In this document: piece after piece, positions 33,406-41,586 of the stretch
Layout of the letters: each line of letters opens with the position of its first letter
Position numbering within the stretch: the first letter of the stretch is position 1
Source of the DNA: an uncultured Rickettsiales bacterium
GTDB taxonomy: Bacteria > Pseudomonadota > Alphaproteobacteria > RF32 > CAG-239
DNA length: 64,000 nucleotides
Assembly: GCA_900551865.1 (NCBI GenBank)
Contig: URXV01000002.1
Location: 83,360 to 147,359 of the forward strand
Direction: 5' to 3'
Position numbers and translations under genes: made by a program
Notes under the pieces: model-generated
The model's database searches: none
What the model was told of the DNA's origin: nothing
What the model saw: only the letters and a program-made list of their open reading frames with translations

Positions 33406-34068
33406 ATGAGTGCCGAAGAAAATGAAATGAAAAATCGCCATCCGGCAGATGAAAACGAGAAGACGATGCCGGAGACCGGGGCAGATGAATTTGCTGTGGA
33501 CGAAAATGCCAACGGTTGTGAAACGGGCGGGCAGCCGGGAAGCGGCGCGTTCTGCGAGGCGGAAAACAATTCCGGCGGGACGGGCAAAGGGAACGACGAT
33601 ACCGCGGGGCAGAACGACGGCGGCAGAGAAAAGCTGGAAGAAGATTTCAACAAGCTTAAAAACGATTATATCCGTCTGTATGCCGAAATGGACAATATGA
33701 AAAAGAGGGCGCATCAGGAAAGCGAAAAGACGATTAAGTTTGCTGTTTCGTCGTTTGCGAAGGAACTGTTGGGCGTGGCCGACAATCTGGAGCGCGCGAT
33801 TGCCGCAATGGCCGACAACAGGGAGTCCTGCGCCGAACTGCTGAAAGGGGTTGAGCTGACGCAGAGCGAGTTGGCGAAAGTTTTTGAGAAGTTCGGAATT
33901 AAGCGTTTCAATCATATCGGGGAAAAGTTTGACCCGAATTTTGAGCGTGTGGTGCAGGAAATTGAAGACAAGAAAGCCAAGAGCGGAACGATTTTGGCGG
34001 AACTGCAGGCCGGATATACGATACATGACCGCATTCTGCGCGAGGCGATGGTTATTGTGGCACGTTGA
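33406..34068 (+). CDS. grpE: Nucleotide exchange factor GrpE
   Basis: A 220-residue co-chaperone that releases ADP from DnaK. The N-terminal 75 residues are acidic and disordered; the coiled coil starts at EKLEEDFNKLKNDYIRLYAEMDNMKKR, the GrpE signature helix, and the C-terminal beta-domain has GEKFDPNFERVVQEIEDKKAKSGTI and ending GYTIHDRILREAMVIVAR. A heat-shock type promoter and a strong terminator bracket it, so it is monocistronic; dnaK and hrcA are not in the window. Confidence 0.96.
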   Translation: MSAEENEMKNRHPADENEKTMPETGADEFAVDENANGCETGGQPGSGAFCEAENNSGGTGKGNDDTAGQNDGGREKLEEDFNKLKNDYIRLYAEMDNMKKRAHQESEKTIKFAVSSFAKELLGVADNLERAIAAMADNRESCAELLKGVELTQSELAKVFEKFGIKRFNHIGEKFDPNFERVVQEIEDKKAKSGTILAELQAGYTIHDRILREAMVIVAR

Positions 34069-34093
34069 TGCGATTGACAATGTATTAAATTTA

Positions 34094-34128
34094 AGCAGGG
34101 GTTCCGGGGAGGAAGCCCTGCTTTTTTT
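34094..34128 (+). terminator. Rho-independent terminator after grpE
   Basis: Stem AGCAGGG/CCCTGCT (34094-34100 with 34116-34122), extended by TTCC/GGAA, followed by seven T. Confidence 0.85.
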
Positions 34129-34131
34129 GAT

Positions 34132-34647
34132 TTAGTACTTTAAAATGGCCGGATAAGTTTTCTGTTCGTTTGATACCGTCCAATATTGATTTTTTTCCAG
34201 ATTAACGATAACCGGAAAACCGTCTTTTTTTGCCCAGAACCAGGAAAAGTTTAAAGGTTCTTCTCCGGATTTTGCCCTTAAAGAAGACAGGGCTGTTAAA
34301 TTTTTTTCCAATAACAGGACATCTTCTTCCCGGAGCAGATGGCTGAGCATATAGTTCTGGCAAAGCCGCAAACTGGTACCTGTGTATACATGGCTGTTGA
34401 TGACCAGGTTCGGGGCAATGCGATAACCGACAATACGCCCGTTTTCCGGTTCATACTCCGGACTTTCCCTGCCGTTTGCATAGACATATCGGGGGATTGT
34501 ATAGTCGTTTACTGTGGCAGGGCGGAAAGCAAGCTCTTTTCTAAAATTCGTTTTCCATCGTTCCCAGCTGAAAAATGTTATAATCAGCAGAATGAAAAGG
34601 ATGACAGTTACAGAAAGAAAAACATAAAATATAACAATTTCGTTCAT
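34132..34647 (-). CDS. Hypothetical membrane-anchored protein
   Basis: A 171-residue protein with one strong N-terminal membrane helix (residues 4-26, VIFYVFLSVTVILFILLIITFF), then a cytoplasmic or periplasmic domain of about 140 residues with no recognised family. It is convergent with grpE. Codon use looks more AT-rich than its neighbours. The ribosome site is weak. Confidence 0.65.
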   Translation of the reverse strand: MNEIVIFYVFLSVTVILFILLIITFFSWERWKTNFRKELAFRPATVNDYTIPRYVYANGRESPEYEPENGRIVGYRIAPNLVINSHVYTGTSLRLCQNYMLSHLLREEDVLLLEKNLTALSSLRAKSGEEPLNFSWFWAKKDGFPVIVNLEKNQYWTVSNEQKTYPAILKY

Positions 34648-34980
34648 AATTGTACCGGGGGATTGACTGTGAGGCTTTGTTTGACCGGATCCTCAAATTT
34701 ACAGAATAATTGTTTACTGCCGCCAAGTATATTGCAATTAGAAGAAAAGTAAACAGTTTTTTAGGTGTCTGTATCCGGGGGACGTTGTCTATATCCGGGG
34801 GGAGTGTAAAAAGACGGCGAAACGGAAAGACGGCGAAACGGGAGAAATCTGGATAATCCGAATGCCGGAACGCAACTCCCTAAATATTTTGATTTAAAAG
34901 ATTTTCTTAAATGTTTTTAAACGTAGAAATTCTAAAAATAAAGTTTGAAAAATAAGTTTTAATGAGATAACTTTAGGTTT
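34648..34980. repeat. AT-rich intergenic region with two short direct repeats
   Basis: TGTCTGTATCCGGGGG at about 34766 is repeated 20 bases later (TGTCTATATCCGGGGG), and AAGACGGCGAAACGG occurs at 34811 and 34827 (16-base spacing). The rest, up to lptF, is AT-rich and probably holds the lptF promoter; I cannot place the boxes. Confidence 0.6.
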
Positions 34981-36102
34981 ATGAAAAAATTAGATACCTA
35001 TATAGCCAAGCAGATTGTAACCGGTTTTCTGCTGGTGGCGCTTTCCCTGATGTCCATGCTGTGGCTGACGCAGTCGCTCCGGTTTGTCGAAATGGTAACG
35101 GACAAGGGGCTGCCGGTTTATCTGTTTGTGGAGATGACATCGCTTTTAATGCCGCGGGTGTTTACCATCCTGTCGCCGATTGCGCTGTTTGTGGCGGTGA
35201 TGTTTGTTTATAACCGCCTGATTACCGACAGCGAGCTGGTGGTGATGAAAGCGGTGGGCATCAGTTCGGTCGTCATTGCCCGGGCGGCATTGCTGGTCGG
35301 CGCGGTATTGGCGCTGTTTAATGTCTTTGTGCTGAATGTGGGCATTCCGGCGGCGGAGGGGAAGTTTCGTGATTTGGAATATGAGGTTAAAAACAGCTTT
35401 TCCAAAATGATGCTGCGCGAAGGGGCTTTTACGTCTTTTAAAAACAATATGACAATTTTTATCGACAAGTTTCTTGATGACGGAACGGTCAAGGGAATTT
35501 TGGTCAGCGACGGTAAAAATCCGGCAGAAAAGGTGGTTACGGTGGCGGAGAGCGGTATGCTGGAATATACGGATATCGGGCCGAAAATCCTGTTGAAGAA
35601 CGGCACACGTCAGGTTATGAACAAAAAAAGCGGACAGTTTTCATCAATGACGTTTGACGATTATGTCGTCGATTTCGGCGATGTTTCGGTTGCGCGCAAA
35701 AAAGATAAGAGCGTGCGGGAGCGGAGCATCTCCGAATTGTTTGCCGAAGCAGAAAAGCCGGAAGTTTCCGAAAAGGATGCGCGTGCGTTTAAGGCCGAGG
35801 CGCATCGCCGGCTGCTGGCGCCGTGGTTTAATCTGGTTTTTGCGCTGCTGGCCTGTACGGGGCTGCTGATTTCGAATTTCAACCGCCGGGGGCAGGGGAA
35901 AGTCATTACGGTTTCTATTTTGGCAATGATACTGGTGCAGGCGCTGGATATGACGTTTGCGAATATGGCGCGCCGGTACGAGTGGATTGTGGCGCTGATG
36001 TATGTTAACTGCTTTTTGCCGCTGTTGATTGCCGGCTGGCTGCTTTGGAAAACGCCGACGTTTCGCAGAAAGCGCGCGAAGGAGATTGAAAATGAAGCTT
36101 AA
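34981..36102 (+). CDS. lptF: LPS export ABC transporter permease LptF
   Basis: A 373-residue inner-membrane permease that, with LptG and LptB, extracts lipopolysaccharide for transport across the periplasm. It has three N-terminal membrane spans (about 12-32, 56-80, 98-120), a periplasmic beta-jellyroll and three C-terminal spans. The block SLMSMLWLTQSLRFVEMVTDKGLPV with PIALFVAVMFVYNRLITDSELVVMKAVG is the LptF form. Its 3' end overlaps lptD by 11 bases. The usual partner lptG, normally between lptF and lptD, is missing here. Confidence 0.92.
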   Translation: MKKLDTYIAKQIVTGFLLVALSLMSMLWLTQSLRFVEMVTDKGLPVYLFVEMTSLLMPRVFTILSPIALFVAVMFVYNRLITDSELVVMKAVGISSVVIARAALLVGAVLALFNVFVLNVGIPAAEGKFRDLEYEVKNSFSKMMLREGAFTSFKNNMTIFIDKFLDDGTVKGILVSDGKNPAEKVVTVAESGMLEYTDIGPKILLKNGTRQVMNKKSGQFSSMTFDDYVVDFGDVSVARKKDKSVRERSISELFAEAEKPEVSEKDARAFKAEAHRRLLAPWFNLVFALLACTGLLISNFNRRGQGKVITVSILAMILVQALDMTFANMARRYEWIVALMYVNCFLPLLIAGWLLWKTPTFRRKRAKEIENEA

Positions 36103-38398
36103 TCCGTGGGCCGCGGCGGCGGTTTTGACCATGCTGGCTTTTCCGCTGCAGGCAGCAAACGAACCCGAGGCCGGCGCTATTGTGCGCAAGGATACGGAAG
36201 TTACTCCGAAAGCCGAGTTCCGTCCCGGCAATATGACGGATATTATGCCGTCTTTGAGTGAAAACAAAAAAGAAGAAGAGCCGGAAATATATTTTTCAGC
36301 CGACGAGATGGAGACGGACGAAGCCAATGCGGTGATTACGGCAGTCGGCAATGTCATCGTTACCCGAGGCAACATGGAACTGGTCTGCGACAGGTTGTGG
36401 TATGACCAGAAAAAAGACATTATCGTGGCGGAAGGCAATGCGATTTTGACCGAAGCTGACGGCAGCGTACTTTATACCGACAGGATTACGCTTTCAGAGA
36501 GGATGAAGCGGGCGGACGTCAATAAGGTTAAAGTGATTATGCGCGACGAATCGCGGATTTGGGCGGATACGTTTGTCAAAAAGACCAACGATAACAAACA
36601 GATGCGCAATGCGTCGTATACGGCCTGCGATGTCTGCCAGGGGAAATCGCCGCTGTGGCAGATTGACGCGCGCAAGGTCAGCTATGATGCAGCGGGACAG
36701 AATATCAATTACAATGACGCGGTGTTGCGGGTTAAGAACATTCCGGTATTTTATACGCCGTTTCTCAGCCATCCGTCACCGGAGGTTAAGCGCCGTTCAG
36801 GGCTTTTGATGACGTCTATGGGAAGCACGTCCTATACGGGGCAGTATATCCAGCCGACGTATTTCTGGAATGTTTCCGACCATACCGACGTTATTTTGTC
36901 GCCGTATTTTACGACCGACCGCGGCGTGGTGCTCGGAGGACAGTACCGCCAGTATTTTTACAACGGCGAAATCAAGGCCGAGGGAACTTATCTTGAAGAC
37001 GACGGCAAAGACTATAACAAGGTTGACTATAAGACGTTCAATCGCCCGGAACGCCGCGGCAACCTGTTTTTAGACGCCCGTTATGAAATTAACGACTACT
37101 GGGTGGCCAATCTGGACTGGAATTATGTTTCCGACGTCTTTTATCTCAAAGACATGAATTTGCAGGGGCGTGATGACCCGTGGCTGACGTCGAAGCTGGC
37201 ATTTGAACGGTTTGAAGGGCGCGATTATGCAACGATTGAAGGGTATTACTACAAGCTGACGAGTTATAACCTGAAAGCCTCGAACAATGCCGAATTTCAA
37301 AGCCGGATGAAGAGCCTGCCGACAGTGGCACCGTATATGGAGTATGAACATATCAGCGATGCAAACGAATACGGGGCTTACTTTAAGACCAATATCAGTT
37401 CTGCGTCGGTATATCGTGAAAATGACGAGGAATCGCAGCGGCTGACGATGATAAATTCGTGGGAACTGCCTTATACGAGCGATTACGGCGAGCAGTATAA
37501 ATTTGTGGCTTCGTTGAAATCCGATTTATATTATGTTGACGATTATATGTACCGTACCAACGAGGATTATGACGGCACGGTAGCCAGAGTGTTCCCGCAG
37601 GTCGGCGTCGAATGGCGGCTGCCGTTCGTCCGGGCGACGGAAACCACCCGGCAGATACTGGAACCGGTAATCGTGGCCGTGCTGGCGCCGGACAATGACA
37701 ATGATATTGAAAAAATTCCCGATGCGGACAGCGCCGACGTGGAATTTGACGATACGAATATCTTGAGCCTGGACAGATATGCCGGGTATGACCGCAATGA
37801 CGACGGGAGCCGTGTCAGCTATGGTTTGAACTGGAGTTCGTACGGCAACATCTTAGGACGGACGTCGGCATTTATTGCCCAAAGCTATCAGCTTTCCGAC
37901 AACAGTTCGTTTATGCGTGCCGTTAACGGCGAAGAAGACGACAACCGTTTTTCCGATTATGTCGGCCGCGTTTATGCCAGCCCGAACCGTTATCTGGATT
38001 TGAACTACCGCTATCGGCTGGACAAGGACGACTTTGATTTGAAATACAGCGAACTCGGGGCGAAAGTCGGCAGCGACATATTTAATGTTTACACTTCGTA
38101 TATATATTTACAACCGAATCAGAATTCGTACTACAAAGCAGGGGAGAGAAAAGAGCTGTATCTGTCGCTGAATTCCAAGCTGACGAAGGACTGGTCGGTT
38201 TCCGTTTATGACCGAATCGATCTGACTGACAACGGCGGTTCGCTGGAGCACGGCGGGCAGCTGATTTATGAAGACGAATGTCTGAAGCTGGCATTTGTGG
38301 CGAGAAAATATAATTATGACGATCCGACGCTGGATGATGACTATGAGTTCAGCGTAACGTTCTTCCTGAAGACGCTGGGCGGCATGGGCTCCAGCTAG
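36092..38398 (+). CDS. lptD: LPS-assembly protein LptD
   Basis: A 768-residue outer-membrane barrel that inserts lipopolysaccharide into the outer leaflet. The ATG at 36092 (GAAGGAGATTG ahead of it, overlapping lptF) gives a signal peptide MKLNPWAAAAVLTMLAFPLQAA. An OstA/LptA-like jellyroll spans about residues 65-200 (YFSADEMETDEANAVITAVGNVIV), then a barrel with many aromatic alternating strands such as SGLLMTSMGSTSYTGQYIQPTYFWNV. The C-terminal strand ends in a short GGMGSS tail rather than the usual aromatic residue. Confidence 0.94.
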   Translation: MKLNPWAAAAVLTMLAFPLQAANEPEAGAIVRKDTEVTPKAEFRPGNMTDIMPSLSENKKEEEPEIYFSADEMETDEANAVITAVGNVIVTRGNMELVCDRLWYDQKKDIIVAEGNAILTEADGSVLYTDRITLSERMKRADVNKVKVIMRDESRIWADTFVKKTNDNKQMRNASYTACDVCQGKSPLWQIDARKVSYDAAGQNINYNDAVLRVKNIPVFYTPFLSHPSPEVKRRSGLLMTSMGSTSYTGQYIQPTYFWNVSDHTDVILSPYFTTDRGVVLGGQYRQYFYNGEIKAEGTYLEDDGKDYNKVDYKTFNRPERRGNLFLDARYEINDYWVANLDWNYVSDVFYLKDMNLQGRDDPWLTSKLAFERFEGRDYATIEGYYYKLTSYNLKASNNAEFQSRMKSLPTVAPYMEYEHISDANEYGAYFKTNISSASVYRENDEESQRLTMINSWELPYTSDYGEQYKFVASLKSDLYYVDDYMYRTNEDYDGTVARVFPQVGVEWRLPFVRATETTRQILEPVIVAVLAPDNDNDIEKIPDADSADVEFDDTNILSLDRYAGYDRNDDGSRVSYGLNWSSYGNILGRTSAFIAQSYQLSDNSSFMRAVNGEEDDNRFSDYVGRVYASPNRYLDLNYRYRLDKDDFDLKYSELGAKVGSDIFNVYTSYIYLQPNQNSYYKAGERKELYLSLNSKLTKDWSVSVYDRIDLTDNGGSLEHGGQLIYEDECLKLAFVARKYNYDDPTLDDDYEFSVTFFLKTLGGMGSS

Positions 38399-38651
38399 TG
38401 CGGGCGGCCAGAGCGGCTGCCGGCGCCAATGGAACTGTTGTCGGTGTGGCTGCCGGCGCGATTGTCGGCACGATTGTCGGTGTGGCTGCCGGCGCCAATG
38501 GAGCGGCAAAGTTTCGGAAATGGCGTTTTCTGCGGGAACAGTAACGGAAGGATTTGAAACGGCGGGCTGCGTCCTTTGCGGAAATTCAGGAAACGACAGT
38601 TTCTGCGAGAGGGGCGGGGACATAATGTTAAATTAAAAGGAGAGTTGGAAG
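38399..38651 (+). repeat. Direct repeats between lptD and surA
   Basis: The element GGCTGCCGGCGC occurs at 38415, 38448 and 38484 (33- and 36-base spacing), twice followed by CAATGGA; between copies two or three ATTGTCGG units are found. No ORF with coding character is present; the region ends in AAGGAGAG, the surA ribosome site. Confidence 0.75.
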
Positions 38652-39770
38652 ATGATGATAAAAACAGCACTTACGGCATTACTTTTCTGGGCTGCCGTGC
38701 AGGCGCCGGTGCAGGCGGCGGATATCGACCTTTCCGATTTGGATAAGGCCGTGCGCAGTTCCGGCTCCAAGTCGATTATGTTCAGACGGGGCGGCGGAGA
38801 AGCCGAGGAAGCCAGAATGCAGGAGGAAGCCGAGGCCGAAGCGAGAGAAAAGGCCGAGCAGGAAGCCAAAGTAAAGCAGGAACAGGCCGTCTTCCGCCCT
38901 TACAATCTGTTTGGGCGCGGGCTTAAGATTGCGGCGACCATCAACGGGGAAATGATTTCCAACAAGGATTTGCAGGAAAGAGCCAATTTGTTTGCCTTGA
39001 CGACCGGCATTAATATTAATGACAAGAATAAAAAAATGGTGTCAGACAAAGTGTTGCAAAACACGGTTGACGAGAAGATTAAAATTCAGGAAGCCGAAAA
39101 ACAGGGAATTCACGTTTCGGATAAGGAGATTAAGGAGGCGTATCGCAATTTTGAAAAGTCGAACGGCGTACCGGCAGGCAAATTTGCAAACGTGCTGAAA
39201 GAATATCAGGTCAGCAGAGATGTGTTTATGACGCAGATTAAGGCGAATTTGTTATGGAACAAGCTGGTGGCGAATCGCATGGGGCGCGGCGCTGATGTTT
39301 CCGAACGCGAGGTGAAAGACGAATATGCCCGGATTAAAAAGGATATGAATACGCCGAAATATATGGTTTCGGAAATTGTAATCAAGCGCAAGGACGGCGA
39401 ACACATCAGCGAACTGGTGGAGATTTTGCAGAAAGACCCGCGTTTTGAGTTGTATGCCGCGCAGTTTTCGCAGAGCGCCAGCGCCCCGTCGGGCGGCAAG
39501 CTCGGCTGGGTGGCTGCCGGACAGCTGGCGGCGCCGCTTGACAAAGTCGTCCGCAGTTTGAAGGAAGGTCAGGTATCGCAGGCGGTTCCGTACCGTGCCG
39601 ACTATTATATTTTCAAAATGGACAAGATTTATAATCCGGCGCGGGACAAACAGAAGATGCCGGATGAAGACGAGGTCAGGACTTTTATCCAAAATCGCAA
39701 AACAGATGAAATGGCGAACAAGTATATTCGCGACTTGCGCAATCGCGCGGTGGTGGAAAAGAAGTTCTGA
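38652..39770 (+). CDS. surA: Periplasmic peptidyl-prolyl isomerase and chaperone SurA
   Basis: A 372-residue chaperone for outer-membrane proteins. A signal peptide (to about residue 23) is followed by a highly charged coiled stretch of E/A/K (residues 50-77), a SurA N-terminal domain (IAATINGEMISNKDLQERANL, LQNTVDEKIKIQEAEKQGI) and one parvulin domain (EIVIKRKDG, FAAQ-like LYAAQFSQSASAPSGGKLGWV, VSQAVPYRADYYIFKM). Escherichia coli SurA has two parvulin domains; one is common in alphaproteobacteria. It follows lptD as usual. Confidence 0.9.
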   Translation: MMIKTALTALLFWAAVQAPVQAADIDLSDLDKAVRSSGSKSIMFRRGGGEAEEARMQEEAEAEAREKAEQEAKVKQEQAVFRPYNLFGRGLKIAATINGEMISNKDLQERANLFALTTGININDKNKKMVSDKVLQNTVDEKIKIQEAEKQGIHVSDKEIKEAYRNFEKSNGVPAGKFANVLKEYQVSRDVFMTQIKANLLWNKLVANRMGRGADVSEREVKDEYARIKKDMNTPKYMVSEIVIKRKDGEHISELVEILQKDPRFELYAAQFSQSASAPSGGKLGWVAAGQLAAPLDKVVRSLKEGQVSQAVPYRADYYIFKMDKIYNPARDKQKMPDEDEVRTFIQNRKTDEMANKYIRDLRNRAVVEKKF

Positions 39771-39841
39771 TGCGGCAAAAGGGACTGGCGCTGCGGCGGC
39801 AAACGGCTATGATACGACGGAATATGGCGGGAGAAGCATAA

Positions 39842-40699
39842 ATGGACGGAACAGAGGCGGACGGCAGAAAAAATGCCTTGCCGAGTACGAGAGAGTTTGT
39901 CGAAAAATACGGGCTGATGGCGAAGAAAGCCCTGGGGCAGAATTTTCTGCTGGACGGGAATATTACCGACAAAATTATGCGCTTGTCGCTGGCGGCGCAG
40001 GAACGGAAAGACCTGACGGGGGAAACTGTCGTTGAGGTCGGTCCCGGCCCGGGTGGGCTGACACAGGCCGTACTGCGGCAGAATCCGGAAAAGCTGACGG
40101 CAATAGAAATGGACGAGCGGTGTTTGGAGATTTTGGGCGAAATAAGAGGAGCTTATCCGCAGCTGGATATTGTCAACGGCGATGCGCTTAAATTTGACTG
40201 GACAGGAAAAGCAGCAACAGAGGGAAAGTTCCATATCGTCAGCAACCTGCCGTATAACGTTTCGGTTGTTCTGCTGGCCGGGTGGCTGGAACAGATTGAG
40301 AATATCAAAAGTATGACGCTGATGTTTCAGAAAGAGGTGGCGGACAGGATAACGGCGGTTCCGGGGACGAAAGATTACGGGCGAATTTCAGTTATTGCGC
40401 AGTTGCAATGCGATGTGGTGCGGCTGTTTGATTTGCCGCCGACCTGCTTTGTTCCGGCGCCGAAAATCTGGTCAACGGTTTTGCTGTTTAAGCCGAAATT
40501 TGTTTCAGTGAAACGGCAGGTCTTGGAGCGGGTGGAAAAACTGACGGAAGCGGCGTTCGGACAGCGGCGCAAGATGATACGCCAGAGCCTGAAAGGCGTG
40601 CCGGGAGCGATTGAAAAAGCGGCGGCGCTGGGCATTGAACCGACGCTTAGGGCTGAAAACCTGACGCCGGAGCAGTATTTGGCGCTGGCCGGGGGATAG
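39842..40699 (+). CDS. rsmA: 16S rRNA dimethyladenosine transferase KsgA
   Basis: A 285-residue SAM-dependent enzyme that dimethylates A1518 and A1519 of 16S rRNA. Motifs: KKALGQNFLLDGNI, motif I VVEVGPGPGGLTQAVL, LTAIEMDERCLEIL, NGDALKFDW and the catalytic SNLPYNVSVVLL. The C-terminal RNA-binding part ends RKMIRQSLKGVPG. It is last of the lptF-lptD-surA-ksgA set; pdxA, which is usually between surA and ksgA, is absent, and about 70 bases separate the two. Confidence 0.96.
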   Translation: MDGTEADGRKNALPSTREFVEKYGLMAKKALGQNFLLDGNITDKIMRLSLAAQERKDLTGETVVEVGPGPGGLTQAVLRQNPEKLTAIEMDERCLEILGEIRGAYPQLDIVNGDALKFDWTGKAATEGKFHIVSNLPYNVSVVLLAGWLEQIENIKSMTLMFQKEVADRITAVPGTKDYGRISVIAQLQCDVVRLFDLPPTCFVPAPKIWSTVLLFKPKFVSVKRQVLERVEKLTEAAFGQRRKMIRQSLKGVPGAIEKAAALGIEPTLRAENLTPEQYLALAGG

Positions 40700-40906
40700 C
40701 GGTTATGAGGCGTGGCGCGCGAAGCGAGGTTCGGGAAGCGCGGGTTGCGTGAAGGCGCTAAATCTGCGCGATGCGGTGCCGGGCGGGAAAGAATTGCCGA
40801 TATAACCTATCCGAAAGTCTAATTTGTTGCCGCCGGTATTTAAAAAATAAAAATCGGGTTTATTTCTTCTTCTGTTTTAACAATTAATTTTTTATAGGAG
40901 AAGAAA

Positions 40907-41488
40907 ATGACAGAAGGCGTTAGATTTCCGACTTTAGCATTTATTACCGGCGGCGTTGGCCAGGCGAACGAAGGTATTCCGCCGCAGCCGTTTGAAACGT
41001 TCTGCTATGATTCAGCGCTGATGCAGGCCAAGATTGAAAATTTTAACGTAGTTCCCTATACGTCAGTGCTGCCGAAGGAAGTTTACGGCAATATTGTTCC
41101 GGTTGATAAAGTAGTTAACCAATTTAAACACGGCGCAGTGCTGGAAGTTATTATGGCGGGCAACGGCGCAAACCGCGACGAACACAAGGCGATTGCCACC
41201 GGGCTGGGCATCTGCTGGGGCAAGGATAAGAACGGCGAGCTTATCGGCGGCTGGGCGGCGGAATACGTCGAATATTTTGATACCCATATTGACGATGATA
41301 TAGCTAAGGGACACGCGGAAATGTGGCTGAACAAGTCACTTAACCATGAGTTGGAAATCCGCGGCGTCGAAAAGCACAGCGACTTCCAGCTTTACCATAA
41401 CTTTATCAATATCGAACAGCAGTTCGGCTATTGTCTGACCTGTCTTGGCTTTTTGAATTTCGAACACGCTCCGGCAGCCAAAATTTAA
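40907..41488 (+). CDS. aaxB: Pyruvoyl-dependent arginine decarboxylase, AaxB type
   Basis: A 193-residue proenzyme that cleaves itself and turns arginine into agmatine plus CO2, consuming a proton. The cleavage site is PYTSVLP with Thr52-Ser53, the same residues used by the chlamydial AaxB; archaeal enzymes use Ser-Ser. The flanking blocks PPQPFETFCYDSAL, AKIENFNVVPYTS and AVLEVIMAGNGA as well as GICWGKDKNGELIGGWAAEY are characteristic of the chlamydial branch as I know it. GGAGAAGAAA precedes the ATG. The next gene is an APC-type antiporter, which completes an acid-resistance or arginine-use system. Confidence 0.92.
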   Translation: MTEGVRFPTLAFITGGVGQANEGIPPQPFETFCYDSALMQAKIENFNVVPYTSVLPKEVYGNIVPVDKVVNQFKHGAVLEVIMAGNGANRDEHKAIATGLGICWGKDKNGELIGGWAAEYVEYFDTHIDDDIAKGHAEMWLNKSLNHELEIRGVEKHSDFQLYHNFINIEQQFGYCLTCLGFLNFEHAPAAKI

Positions 41489-41586
41489 CGGCGAACCGGA
41501 AGGAGTGTGGGTTTAATCCGGCAGAGCAGCGGGGCTTGCGGCGCCGTTTTAGTTAACCGGGATTAATTAAGTCAAAGGAAAAAACA

